64,000 nt of DNA from Amia ocellicauda (GCF_036373705.1 NC_089852.1:32439707-32503706), one strand, 5' to 3'; numbered from the stretch's first letter, positions 32,098 to 43,108 are shown. Made by a program: numbers and translations. Notes: a model not told the origin generated them from the sequence alone.

Positions 32098-32680
32098 TTG
32101 GATGTGAGGAATGGCAACTCACTGCTCACAGCTCACTTGGACCTCCCAGTGGGGGAAGTTGCCGGCAGGCAACCTGAACCTTTGAGGATGTTACTGGGTG
32201 ACCTGACACAGAGAGGCAAAGCCAAGCAAGTTTACATAATAGTGACCATTGAGAATGTGTGGAAGGGTGAAGCCTTGTTGGACACTGGGGCTGAAATTTG
32301 TTTAATGTCCGCCACCACATTTGGCGACCTGAAACAAATTATGGAAACCTCAGACCAACAACTGAAAGTGGAAGCTTGTAGTGTGAACAGAGACTAAGGC
32401 ACAGCTCACTCGAAAGGCATGGTTAGAATTCACTTTTGGGAAGATGAAGTTGGTTCACCCAGTTTATATTTCCGAACTTTAAACAGAGAAGTTGATCATT
32501 GGTCAGGATCTATTGAACAGGTTAGCACCGCTTATCGATTATAAATGGAACAAGTTGTGGGCTCAAGTGCAATCACCAAAGCAGGTGGAATTGAATGACA
32601 GACATGATACAGCCACAAAGGTACGACTTCCCAATGAGACCATTTTTGTGCGTGTCCCTAAAGGGCTCTATACCATTTAG
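32098..32680 (+). pseudogene. LTR-element aspartic protease remnant
   Basis: 32098-32397 is open and carries ALLDTGAEICLMS: D-T-G with flanking hydrophobics is the active-site loop of retroviral-type aspartic proteases, which work as dimers. A frame change follows at about 32395-32490. The next ORF begins at IIGQDLLNRL, equivalent to the ILG-x-D helix near the protease C-terminus. Downstream ORFs (32492-32680, 32743-32994) have no reverse transcriptase, RNase H or integrase motifs. The gene is broken by stops. Confidence 0.75.
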
Positions 32681-33386
32681 ACTCTGAGCGATATGAAACT
32701 GAAATTGAAACTGTAGACACCTCCCGGGGACACAATTTTAAATTGGACAGCATTCTCAGCGAAAGGGTAAAAGTGGAAGGCACTAAAATCATAGAGTTTG
32801 CAATAGACCAAACCGGTTTGCAAACCACCCTCCTAGAGTCACGTGAGAGAATGCACAGGCTGTCTCACGACTTGGGGGTCAGGGATATGGTATTCATAAC
32901 GTTGCTCCTGAGTGGCTGGATCATAACAGGAAGTGTCTGTGGGCATTGCATGACAGAGTGCATAACTTCAAAGGAGCACCGGCTTACCATGTAAGCCAAC
33001 CATTTGAACCTAGTTCCCTGCCCACTTTAGGCATCGGTGATAGTGATAGTGGAGGTCAGGTGCCTGAATAACCCTTGAATCCCCAGTCACCTCCCTCTGT
33101 TAATTAACTTCCCCCTAATACCAATAGTTTTTTTTAGTTTTTAATGTACCTGTGTTATAATATGTAACCTGCATATGTGTTAGTATAGGATTTTCAAATT
33201 GATTGGAATACATTCTGCTTAGATAATGAACTATTAGTTTGTTTTCTCTGATTTCTTAAAGTCATGAATGGTGAAGTCCACTGTTGAATTCTGTTACATA
33301 ACTTTGAGATAAATGCTTAAAGTCTTATTTTGTCTTGAAGGGGATAATGTCCTTGTCGAACTCAGTCCCATTCAAGAAAGGGGGTA
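32681..33386 (+). other. internal 3' region of LTR element with polypurine tract
   Basis: Contains one 83-codon ORF (32743-32994) of no recognised family and then non-coding DNA. It ends in AAGAAAGGGGG (33374-33384), two bases before the 3' LTR, a textbook polypurine tract for plus-strand priming. Confidence 0.7.
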
Positions 33387-34202
33387 TGTAGCGTTAAGTG
33401 AGGGTGTATTTTGATAAGAGGATTCAGAGCCTTAGCTGAAGCTCTGATCTAAAGAAGACCTCTCCCCCAAAGTTATCAGATTTCCTGAGCTCATCAGCAC
33501 ATGAACTGTTCTATATCAAAGTGGCAGTCTTGGGAGGATGGCACCGAGAATGGGCCAAATGGCTTGGAATCCCTGCTGTGAAAATGTCTGGGGAATATGG
33601 CGTGGAGGTTGTAGAACTCTTTGAAGTGGACGAGAGCCGAAATCCCGAAACAGAGCTATGAACCCAGGCCAACCGGCATTTCCAAAAGATGGCATGGATT
33701 GACATCAGTCATAAATTGAGCCTCCTCCAATAGGACACTGGGGGCTGAAACCGAAATCCAATCTCACAAACTCAAGAACCAACCGTCTATTGATCTGACA
33801 GGTATAAAGGGTAGCGCACGGCATCTCTCTCTCTCTCTCCCTCACCTGAACCAGTAACTCGCTGCCACAGCTCAACCTGTAACTCTGTTGCTAGAATCAG
33901 AACCGGAAACCAACTAAGTCTTTACCGGCAACAGAAGAGTTAAACTGGGAGAGGGAGATTGAGCCGTACGAATAATTATTTTAAAGGACTATGTTAAGTA
34001 AAGTGCTTTAGAAACTGCGCATGCCCACCTGTACCCATCTGATCAGTGGAGTTTTACAGCTGGACAATTGACTAAGTCGACTGCAATACGAAAGTGTTCA
34101 GTCATTTAAATAGCTATTGAGTCTTAAGAAACTTGACCCTTGGAAACGAACAGGGCCCTGCTTTCCAACAGTGGAAAACCCTGCTTGCAAAGAAGATTTG
34201 TA
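33387..34202 (+). mobile_element. 3' LTR of gag-protease element, right end missing
   Basis: Begins TGTAGCGTTAAG and follows the solo LTR at 14983-16712 in order: GACATCAGTCATAAATTGAG, ATTGATCTGACAGGTATAAA (promoter region), CT repeat, GAGCCGTACGA, GAGTCTTAAGAAACTTGACC. It departs at about 34202 (AAGAAGATTTGT), after which a different duplicated sequence begins, so roughly the last half is lost. Confidence 0.85.
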
Positions 34203-34310
34203 AGGTCATAGGTCATCTGGTAAGATAGTAGCCATCTTGGATGGCAACCATTTGGAAGGTCATAGGTCATCTGGTAAGATGGTAGCCATTTTGCTAGGGT
34301 GACATCCATC
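34199..34310. repeat. short direct duplication
   Basis: AAGGTCATAGGTCATCTGGT followed by AAGAT-GTAGCCAT occurs twice, about 55 bp apart (about 34200 and 34256). Confidence 0.8.
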
Positions 34311-34381
34311 ATGGTGATGGTCCGTGGGTACCTCACCCTGCAGGTGTGGAGGTGTAATGTTTAATAGCATAAACTGTGTTT

Positions 34382-34790
34382 TTAAGGTTATATTGTTTTA
34401 TGATACTGTTTTAGTAAATTAAAAAATACAAGTTTTAAATACACACATATATATTAGGTTATAATGTTTTATGAAACTGTTTAAGTAAATTAAAAAATAA
34501 AAGTTTTAAATACGTATATACTTCTAAGGTTATATTGTTTTATGATACTGTTTTAGTAAATAAAAAGAGAATAAGAAAAGTTTTAAATACATATATACTT
34601 CTAAAGTTATATTGTTTTATGATACTGTTTTAGTAAATTAAAAAATAAGAAAAGTTTTAAATACATATATATTAGGGTATATTGTTTTATGAAACTGTTT
34701 TAGTAAATAAAAGGAGAATAAGAAAAGTTTTATATATATTTTAGCTTATATTGTTTTATGATACTGTTTTTGTAAATTAAAAAAGAAAAA
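34382..34790. repeat. tandem satellite-like array, about 72-76 bp unit
   Basis: Six units each containing ATTGTTTTATGATACTGTTT, GTAAATTAAAAAATAA and AGTTTTAAATACATATATA. A degenerate seventh follows around 34850-34915. Very AT-rich. It is not coding; poly-stop in all frames. Confidence 0.85.
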
Positions 34791-34796
34791 TGAATA

Positions 34797-34845
34797 TTTA
34801 CCCAGAGTGGGATTTGAACCCACATGGACATATGTCCATGTGTTT
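34797..34845 (-). repeat. tRNA-like 3' half with 22-bp palindrome
   Basis: On the minus strand GTGGGTTCAAATCCCAC forms a perfect T-arm (5-bp stem, 7-base loop, B-box consensus), then TCTGGGTAA like an acceptor strand. Immediately before it is the perfect palindrome CACATGGACATATGTCCATGTG (34821-34842). There is no A box or D-arm, so it is not a whole tRNA gene. It could be a SINE or element end derived from a tRNA with a long variable arm. Confidence 0.5.
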
Positions 34846-35209
34846 TTAGTTTATATGTTTTGGAATTAGGCTTAGGATGATACTGTATTGGCAAAATAAA
34901 AAGGTAAGAAAAAATCAATTAAGAAATGTATAGACTTACATATATTGCATGTCATTACATACATATTTAAGCAAACACAGATAAACACACATGCCTATAT
35001 ATCTTTAGTGTATATTTATCAATAGACACTAAAGACAAATACACCACTTTTCTTAGAGAACAACAGTGAAATGTATAGAATTATATCTGTACATCTTGAC
35101 CAGCCCTGTACTTATATTTGTTACATTAGTGAATGCTCAAAAGTAGCCTTAACATGTATCATATTTAAGAATATATTGCATTTATTTTCATTACACACAT
35201 ATATATATA

Positions 35210-36430
35210 CACTCACCTAAAGGATTATTAGGAACACCATACTAATACTGTGTTTGACCCCCTTTCGCCTTCAGAACTGCTTTAATTCTACGTGGCATTG
35301 ATTCAACAAGGTGCTGAAAGCATTCTTTAGAAATGTTGGCCCATATTGATAGGATAGCATCTTGCAGTTGATGGAGATTTGTGGGATGCACATCCAGGGC
35401 ACGAAGCTCCCATTCCACCACATCCCAAAGATGCTCTATTGGGTTGAGATCTGGTGACTTTGGGGGCCAGTTTAGTACAGTGAACTCATTGTCATGTTCA
35501 AGAAACCAATTTGAAATGATTCGACCTTTGTGACATGGTGCATTATCCTGCTGGAAGTAGCCATCAGAGGATGGGTACATGGTGGTCATAAAGGGATGGA
35601 CATGGTCAGAAACAATGCTCAGGTAGGCCGTGGCATTTAAATGATGCTCAATTGGCACTAAGGGGCCTAAAGTGTGCCAAGAAAACATCCCCCACACCAT
35701 TACACCACCACCACCAGCCTGCACAGTGGTAACAAGGCATGATGGATCCATGTTCTCATTCTGTTTACGCCAAATTCTGACTCTACCATCTGAATGTCTC
35801 AACAGAAATCGAGACTCATCAGACCAGGCAACATTTTTCCAGTCTTCAACTGTCCAATTTTGGTGAGCTTGTACAAATTGTAGCCTCGTTTTCCTATTTG
35901 TAGTGGAGATGAGTGGTACCCGGTGGGGTCTTCTGCTGTTGTAGCCCATCCGCCTCAAGGTTGTACGTGTTGTGGCTTCACAAATGCTTTGCTGCATACC
36001 TCGGTTGTAACGAGTGGTTATTTCAGTCAAAGTTGCTCTTCTATCAGCTTGAATCAGTCGGCCCATTCTCCTCTGACCTCTAGCATCAACAAGGCATTTT
36101 CGCCCACAGGACTGCCGCATACGGGATGTTTTTCCCTTTTCACACCATTCTTTGTAAACCCTAGAAATGTTTGTGCGTGAAAATCCCAGTAACTGAGCAG
36201 ATTGTGAAATACTCAGACCGGCCCGTCTGGCACCAACAACCATGCCACACTCAAAATTGCTTAAATCACCTTTCTTTCCCATTCAGACATTCAGTTTGGA
36301 GTTCAGGAGATTGTCTTGACCAGGACCACACCCCTAAATGCATTGAAGCAACTGCCATGTGATTGGTTGGTTAGATAATTGCATTAATGAGAAATTGAAC
36401 AGGTGTTCCTAATAATCCTTTAGGTGAGTG
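35210..36430 (-). mobile_element. DD36E Tc1/mariner (Incomer-like) transposon, copy 2
   Basis: Complete 1221-bp copy with both CACTCACCTAAAGG termini and TA on each side (ATATATA before, TAAATA after), so the target duplication is intact. Same length as copy 1. One intact transposase gene on the minus strand. Confidence 0.96.
35242..36282 (-). CDS. DD36E transposase, copy 2, intact ORF
   Basis: 346 residues, no breaks. The three catalytic residues are kept (Asp155 in WSDESRF, Asp246 in QQDNAPC, Glu283 in NPIEHLW, with 36 residues between the last two). Relative to copy 3 it differs at about 12 residues: Cys12, Asn38 (T-N-I-S in the helix-turn-helix), Arg54, Thr/Val changes near 132-140, Glu212/His214, Lys275 in PPKSPDLNP, and Trp at about 290. 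Changes in the DNA-binding helix and beside the catalytic Glu could weaken it. The minus-strand orientation matches copies 1 and 3. Confidence 0.95.
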   Translation of the reverse strand: MGKKGDLSNFECGMVVGARRAGLSISQSAQLLGFSRTNISRVYKEWCEKGKTSRMRQSCGRKCLVDARGQRRMGRLIQADRRATLTEITTRYNRGMQQSICEATTRTTLRRMGYNSRRPHRVPLISTTNRKTRLQFVQAHQNWTVEDWKNVAWSDESRFLLRHSDGRVRIWRKQNENMDPSCLVTTVQAGGGGVMVWGMFSWHTLGPLVPIEHHLNATAYLSIVSDHVHPFMTTMYPSSDGYFQQDNAPCHKGRIISNWFLEHDNEFTVLNWPPKSPDLNPIEHLWDVVEWELRALDVHPTNLHQLQDAILSIWANISKECFQHLVESMPRRIKAVLKAKGGQTQY

Positions 36431-37725
36431 TAAATATATATATAATGTTTTATTTATCAATAGACACTAAAGACATGTACACCACTTTTCTTAGAGAGAC
36501 ACAGTGAAGCACTATTTGTGAGTACTCATATGTATAAAATAATATATAATATATGTATATATAATATCATTTGTTTGTGCTCAAATGTATATAATTAATA
36601 ACATACACACACACACACACACTGGTGACTTTTATTGTGACAAACAAGCATTTTACAACATGGAACATAGTCAGAAGTAGAAAAAGATACTCCACAAAAT
36701 GTTGTACAGATACTTGTAATTCATTTCTGGTTCACAACACCAACATTGGACAGAAAGAAACACTGACTTGTACGGAGTAATGTCATTCCATAACATTTCC
36801 AGCATATTCCATATATATTCTATTAAGTCTTTCACTGTTGGCTTCTTTTTCAAAGTTATACCTGATTCTGGCAACAAGTATCTATTGTAAATAAAGTGAG
36901 AAACACTTAAGTTTATATTCCTTTGAAAATACCTTATTTTTCAAACCTACAAATACATGGTGACAACTGCAAGCATGAAACACAGAAATAGGGACCACAT
37001 TGCAAGGATATAATACGCACAAATGGTATTTTACTGCAAATTTTAAGTTTTGTAAAATTATTTATATAACTTCTAGGAGTAATCTGCAAACTACATAGTG
37101 AAAATGCAATCAGTCTTCAGGAAACACATACAGCAGACAGAAATAAGCACAACATCATATTTATACGACCTAAAACTGCATTCTACTAAACCCTGAAACT
37201 CTGAAAAATCACTATAAACTCCATGTTTTGTAAAATGGCTTATTTCACAGACACAGAACCAAATAGGCTCACCCTCAACATAGTCCAACACTTACACAAA
37301 GTATGATGTAAACTTAAAGGTTTACCAGTAGTACAGGGGTATTATTAATCTATTCATGCAACTTTTAGACACTTGTCTAATACAGAGCTAACAATGGCAT
37401 TGAGAGCGGGTAGCAGGGCTTAGACAATGCTGTGCGCTGGGGTTTAAAATGACTCTGTAGGCCAGGGCTTCAAAACCTTACCCCATTTTAACATGGTCAA
37501 ATTAGTCTCCAACCCCTAAAATACTAAGACATGTTTTTTGTATCATATGTATCATGTTGTATTACTATGTACATTAATGTGGTTTATACTTTTGATTTAA
37601 TTTGGCAAAATGTTATCATATTTTTAATTACAAATTCATATATATATACATATATAAAACAAATACTGTATAATAATAGTAATAATAATGCAAAAACATA
37701 TTAAGCAATCATATTTTTGCTTAAT

Positions 37726-37726
<1 letters not shown>
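36431..37726. other. no gene recognised
   Basis: AT-rich intergenic sequence; a sequence at 36450-36510 repeats words seen left of the transposon at 35020-35060 (TTTATCAATAGACACTAAAG), a local duplication of about 45 bp flanking copy 2. Confidence 0.5.

Positions 37727-37783
<57 letters not shown>
37727..37783. repeat. (AAT)n microsatellite
   Basis: About 19 AAT units. Confidence 0.97.
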
Positions 37784-37784
<1 letters not shown>

Positions 37785-39243
37785 TTAAAAACATTAAACA
37801 AAACTCACCCTGACTTTGTCACAACCGCAGGATGGGGAACCTCTGCTGTAGACCCTCATCCACTCTGTCAACAGTTTGTAGGTGACTTGTAACACAAGGG
37901 CAGAAACATGAAAACTCAGTCTTGGTGGGGTGTTTCTGTCCAGTGTCAATCTAACATTTAACAGTATAGAAATTAAATAAATTTGAATTACCTCATGGCT
38001 TTCCTCAGGCTCAGAGCCAGGCCCGGTCTTGCCATCAGCGTCAGAAGCTGAGCGCCCTGTGTAAGATTCAGAGTATATTTCAGCTGTGAGCGGTGGAGAG
38101 GGGAAAGGGAGATGCACAGCAGGCAGAGTGTCTGTGAGACGGGTCTCTGTCCTGCTTGTCCTGCAGAGCCTCTCTTATCTGAAATGGCACTGGACACACC
38201 CAAAGCAGCAACGCCCCCAGACAGCAGGTCCTTAAGAGAGGACACTGTCAAATTTAACATTCAATAAAAGTCCACAGTTTTGACCATTTTCAGTTAATCA
38301 GTTACATAATCCTCAGCATCAAATGCATTGAGACCGTACACAGCTTTCAGATGACTTGTACTTTAAGATATGTTGTATATTTAGGCTACCCCTGTTATTG
38401 CTTGAATAAAATGTTATTTTATGAGAGCAGTAAGAAAAAGGGGGAACAAAGATATATAATTGAATTAATAATTTTAAGCACTCTTGCTATTAGAAATAAC
38501 TAAGATGAAGGCCTAAACTGGCTATCTAGTAACTGTTTAAAAATAAATGGTTTTCTGTGAGTGTGCTAAAGAATTGAACTTCTCATTTCTGTCATTACAG
38601 TGAACTAACTGGAATATGTAGTATACACCTAACAATTGCTTAGAATGAAATGCTTTTCTTTATTAAATGTAAGATGAGTGCTCAGAATAATTAGACATCT
38701 ATATTTCGACCCGGGCTTGATTATGTTGACAGTTTATGGCTGTGCTTTGCCATTAATCCAGATTTCACCTTGTTCTCTATGGGTTGGTTTCAGAGCATGA
38801 TTAGCACTAGTTTAAGTACATTACTCAGAATATGGCACTCACCATTGTTTGGTATACAAAATGATTTAGCCTGAAGGACAATAAACCATTGGTATATAGT
38901 ACTATACTAGGCTAGCAAAAGTAATTTATCCATGTACATAAACAACTTACAGTCTGAATTAAACCTTCTTGGCTCTGTCTCACATGTACCAACTTTTAAA
39001 ATCTCAATTTTACTTACTAGTAAAAGTTACAAAGTGAGAGGGATTTAACCAAAGACAAAGAACTGTCTATTTTTTTTTTTAAATTAAACCTTAATCATTT
39101 TTGCCATTATCAATATGTTGAATATCTAAAATGTGCACATAACAGAAATATTTACACAGAGACTAGTGAAGGCTAAAAAGTGATAATAACAAAAAGAAAG
39201 AAATGTGGTCTCTTAAAGGGAACTATATAGAAACAACTAATTT
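37784..39243. other. no confident gene; possible lone exon
   Basis: Mostly AT-rich. 37990-38260 is GC-richer. On the minus strand it has an open frame ending in GAG followed by GTAATT, a fair splice donor, but I recognise no family in the translation and see no partner exon. The rest holds nothing recognisable. Confidence 0.3.
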
Positions 39244-39415
39244 GTGCAAATCAATTTATAACATTTTTGAAATGCATTTTTCTGGATTTTTTTGTTGTTA
39301 TTCTGTCTCTCACTGTTAAAATACACCTACCATTAAAATTATAGACTGATCATTTCTTTGTCAGTGGGCAAACGTACAAAATCAGCAGGGGATCAAGTAC
39401 TTTTTTCCCTCACTG
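39244..39415 (+). mobile_element. DD34E Tc1 right-end fragment (copy D)
   Basis: About 170 bp identical in layout to the right inverted repeat of copies A and C (ATGCATTTTTCTGGATTTTT, GATCATTTCTTTGTCAGTGG, ACTTTTTTCCCTCACTG) and followed by TA. Everything inward of the repeat is missing. Confidence 0.9.
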
Positions 39416-39620
39416 TATGTCTCTCCATTATTTTAGTTAATTAAAATATTTACTAAATAAAATATTTTAGGAAAATAAGCCTTTTCATTGATTTCAATAA
39501 TGATTCCCAGGTACTTCAGGAAAACTAATTTTCAATAAATGTGTCCAGTCAAACATTTCCTAAACAAAGAGCCTGCATGGGCACTAAGACTGTGTCCACC
39601 TGCGTGGCCCATAGGTCTTT

Positions 39621-40069
39621 TGTAACGCCTACACTCTGACTGTTCCCGCTGTCATCGCTAGAGGTCATCCAAGCCACGTTTTCCCCAGACCCTGTTCCAG
39701 GACTCTGATCACTCCATTATTCAATTATCTTCCCACTTGTCCTCATTAATCATCTCCACCTGTTTCCAGTTCCCATGCTCATTACACCCCTTTTGTATTC
39801 TCCTTTGTTCCCTGCACTAAACGCGAATTCTTGTCTTGCCTTACCGCAGCAATTCCGAGCATCATCTCTTGTATCGTGTTTTCCTGCATATCGACCTATG
39901 GCCTTCCTTTAGTTTCACGCCTTTGGATCATTGTCTATTGTCGTTGTTTGCCCGATCAACTGACTTACCTTCTGTGACCCCGACTATTCTTTGGCTCAAC
40001 CCTCTTGGCTTACCTGACACCGCTACTGGATCCTAAGTACTCCAGTCTCCCAAGGTTCCAGTCCTGACA
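39621..40069 (+). mobile_element. Ty3/gypsy 5' LTR
   Basis: TGTAACGCC to CCTGACA, about 449 bp, immediately followed 17 bases later by the gag ATG. It shares with the LTRs at 4712 (minus) and 61834 the GTTCCC and CTAGAGG boxes near the start, typical of sushi-type fish elements. No TATA box was obvious. Confidence 0.75.
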
Positions 40070-40086
40070 GAAGATGTCGCCGGCAA

Positions 40087-40746
40087 ATGGATCCAGCGGG
40101 TCAACCCAATGTCCAGGCTGCTCTTTCTTCTCAAGGAGCAAGGATTGGAGAACATGAGAGAATGCTTTGGCAAATAGAGACAATGTTGGATCAGCTGCTC
40201 AAGCGTCTCTCAATGCCGCCGACAGATCCTCCCCCAGTTGCTGCTGCACTCGCTGCTGTCGCCCAAGCTACGAGTGCGAGACCCATTCACCTTGCAGTCC
40301 CTGGGAAGTACGATGACTCCCCTGATCGCTGTGAGGGATTCCTACTACAGTGTAACCTGTACTTCGCACATCTTCCCTCATCTTTCCCCTCCAACGAGGC
40401 CAAAATAGCCTTCATCATAACCCTGCTCACCGGGAAGGCATTGCAGTATGCTTCAGCCATTTGGAACCAACAGGGGGACATTACTAAATCTTTGACAACC
40501 TTCACCGGACACTTCAAAGATGTATTACATCAGCCTGCTCAAGGACGGAGCACAGAGGAACAACTCCTTTCACTGCAACAAGGCACCTCATCTGCGGCAG
40601 ATTATGCCCTCCACTTTCGAACTCTGGCAGCAGGCAGCGGATGGAGCGACAATGCCCTTATCACTGTGTTCCATTACATTATGATCTACAGTCGGAACTG
40701 GCCTGTCGGGATGGAAACCTTACTCTTGAATAACTTATTCAATTAG
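40087..40746 (+). pseudogene. Ty3/gypsy (sushi-like) gag, truncated by frameshift
   Basis: 219-codon ORF starting MDPAGQPNVQ. It has an early helix (HERMLWQIETMLDQLLKRLS), a Pro/Ala linker, then the capsid-type domain found in sushi-class gag and in mammalian RTL/PEG10 proteins: IHLAVPGKYDDSPDRCEGFL, FPSNEAKIAFIITLLTGKAL, HFRTLAAGSGW. It would form the particle shell. A frameshift after RTLAAGSGW-DN shortens it at 40744. The rest of the gag (40782-41030) continues in another frame. No protease or polymerase follows, so the element is 3'-truncated. Confidence 0.85.
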
Positions 40747-40781
40747 CCATGTGCTAGACAACAAGACGAAAGCGCCGTTCC

Positions 40782-41030
40782 ATGGACTCCTCCCGTCTTC
40801 CAGAGAAACATACTCCAGCATTCCCCGTCATGACCGAACCCGAGCCTATGCAATTTGGGCGCAAACGCCTTTCTACCGAAGAGTGTCAGAGATGGATGCA
40901 GATGTGTTTGTGCCTGTACTGTGGCCACGCTGGTCATTACCGCGAAACACCTATCCCACGCATTCCATTGAACCCTGCTGTGGTACCATGGGGTCTCTGT
41001 GACCCCACCCCAATGGTACTGTCAACGTAA
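40782..41030 (+). pseudogene. gypsy gag C-terminal part with decayed zinc knuckle
   Basis: Frame-shifted continuation of the gag. MQFGRKRLSTEECQRWMQM followed by CLYCGHAGHYRET is the sushi-gag arrangement of a basic/acidic helix and a nucleic-acid-binding knuckle. The first three ligands of C-x2-C-x4-H-x4-C are present but the last Cys is lost. Gypsy similarity ends by about 41000. Confidence 0.75.
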
Positions 41031-41959
41031 CTTTTTTCATGGTGCCAGAGCAGGGTTAAATATAATTGAGAAATTATTGGTTACTTCCTTTCTTAGTCTT
41101 ATTCTGGGCTATGCAACACATTAAACAGACAATACATACAAAACATAGACATTTACTTTACATAACCTTCAGACTACACATATACATAAACACACTAAGC
41201 ATATATACATTGATATCCAAAGATAATTCAGATATCAGATTTGTGGCATGTTTTATTGACCCTGTTGTGTCTCAAACAGCTCTTATCATGTATGTATTTA
41301 TTGTATGAAGCTTCTTATTATTTAGAATAAAATATAAAATAATCCCTCTCAATTATTTCACTACTTCTGTGCTTTTATGATTATCCATAGTGATCAATTT
41401 ATTCTCTAAATTCTTATTATTATGACAAATTATGGAAACTGTGTCATTTCTATCTTGTTTTATCCTTGATTCCACTACTCCACTTACGTCCTGTGATGCT
41501 ATTATGTTAATCCTGTCTTTTGCCAGCGATGGGGCTAATCGTTGGTCTTACAGTACCTCAGGTTCAGTTTTGCTATTGACCGCCACTAACACTGGCCTTA
41601 GCATACAAGAATTGCATAGAGTTCTCCTCACTGAGCTTCTCCGCTGTGCAGTCACTAACACACAAACTGACATCCCACACCTAGAGTCTCTGTATGTGGT
41701 TTCTGATCAATGAAACCTAACATATACAGTCTTAACACACATAACAAACAAACAAACTATACAGTCACACATTTACTATTCTCTGTACCTCTCCTACTCC
41801 ACAGGTTCACTTTAAAATGTACACTCCGAGAGCCTCAAAAAGTCCAGAGACCAAATGTAAATATACAGGTTGGTAGAATAAAAACACTCACCCATTTTGG
41901 ACCTGGGATTGGAGGCAAGATCAGATCCTGGTTCATGACGCCAGGTGTAGAACCCTTCT
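41031..41959. other. no gene recognised
   Basis: AT-rich intergenic sequence; short ORFs here match nothing I know. Confidence 0.4.
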
Positions 41960-42240
41960 TTAAAAACAGCAGACTTGAAGTACAGAGAAAAATATATTTA
42001 TTTAACATGCCTGGCCTGGAAGGCCCCAACATGAAAGCTCCCCAACCTCAGCGGAGTCTCTCCCAACAACAAAATGTAACAGCATTTATAGAACAGGGTC
42101 CAGTCACATGCTCCCAAGAAGTGTATCCTTGGGGTCAGGTCTCTGGCTTTTGGAATGTTTGTAATTGTCTTCCTGGGGGGAGGTGTGGGATGCAGAAAAC
42201 AGATGGCTTCCTTTGATGTACTCCGAGAAGTCCGGTTATA
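41960..42240 (-). mobile_element. LTR family C fragment 4
   Basis: Carries AACATGCCTGGCCTGGAAGG, the TATAAATGC-like promoter read on the minus strand (about 42086-42094), and CCTGGGGGGAGGTGTGGGAT. It ends near CCGAGAAGTCCGG and joins DIRS-like sequence. Confidence 0.7.
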
Positions 42241-42249
42241 TGGTGGATG

Positions 42250-42855
42250 TCTTGCTGCTACGCTGTGTATACTGTTGTGTTCTTCTTGACTACTCCTAGC
42301 TGTACCAGTAGAGCAGCCGGCCTTGCTATTGTAAGCGGAGGGCGTAAGAGTTGACCTCTGTAGCCCAACTTTGTATATGCTGATTCTAGACAGTTCCCGG
42401 TAAAAGTATGACCACGGTCCTTGCTCCTGGACGGCTCAGGTACAGCCCTATAGGGCCCCTGGGATTACCGTCTGGAGTTGCATTGCCGAGGCCCCCTAAC
42501 GGTACGCCTCAGGGCAGGCTCCCTTATCAGCTCACTGCCTCCTCCCTTGTGACACTTTTGTTATACAGAAACCCCTCCCCCTTGGGCAGTGCTTCCGACT
42601 TGAAAGATAATGATAGGTTGCAAATGCAAAGAGGAAGCACTGCCCAAGGGTTGCAAGGTCGTGCAGGAGTCCTGTTCCTGGCAAAAGAGGATGAACCTGC
42701 ACAGCCGTCACCTTTTATACAAACAGGAAGTGGGAAGGGACCTCTTTGAGTGATGTGTGAACGGGTTCCTACTGAAGTGCGCAGAAATCTCTCCCCCTTG
42801 GGTAGTGCTTCCTTTTTTAGATAACTGGGGTTGCATTTGCAACTTATCGTTGTGC
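42250..42855 (+). mobile_element. DIRS terminal region (3' end, internal complementary region, right repeat)
   Basis: Plus-oriented end of a DIRS element. 42300-42600 matches the complement of 55720-56010 (GGACGGCTCAGG, GCCGAGGCCCCCTA, CTCCCCCTTGGGCAGTGCTTCC). It is followed by GATAATGATAGGTTGCAAAT and a second, inverted GGAAGCACTGCCCAAGGG at 42630. Then comes the complement of the promoter-bearing left terminus (TATAAAAGGTGACGG read on the minus strand) and a final AGTGCTTCC...AACTGGGGTTGCATTTGCAA at about 42805-42850. An inner junction facing an outer inverted repeat is the expected layout of the DIRS 3' end. Confidence 0.7.
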
Positions 42856-43034
42856 GGCCCATCAAGTCCTACTGACCACCCACCAAATTATAAACCTTAA
42901 AACAAAACTTAATTTCAGTGAGTATCTTGAGGTTGCCCTGGCGTACAGATTTATCCCATATGTATTTTTCAGTGGCCCAGAAAAGTTTATAGAAAAACTA
43001 ATCGTTACCAAACACAGTACAGTGTTGAAATGTG

Positions 43035-43077
43035 ATACTCGATTTTATTGAATTGAAAGAAAGGGAGTCAACAGAGA
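43035..43077 (+). repeat. left arm of 43-bp inverted repeat
   Basis: ATACTCGATTTTATTG... to CAACAGAGA. Its complement at 44213-44255 matches at 42 of 43 positions. The arms bracket the third DD36E transposon. Confidence 0.95.
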
Positions 43078-43108
43078 AAAAAATATTATATATATATATA
43101 CATATATA

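Noticed and set aside
34382-34790. CRISPR-like array
   Set aside because: Units are contiguous and AT-rich without unique spacers, in a vertebrate-type sequence.
34797-34845. Functional tRNA gene
   Set aside because: Only the T-arm and part of an acceptor strand are present; no D-arm or A box.
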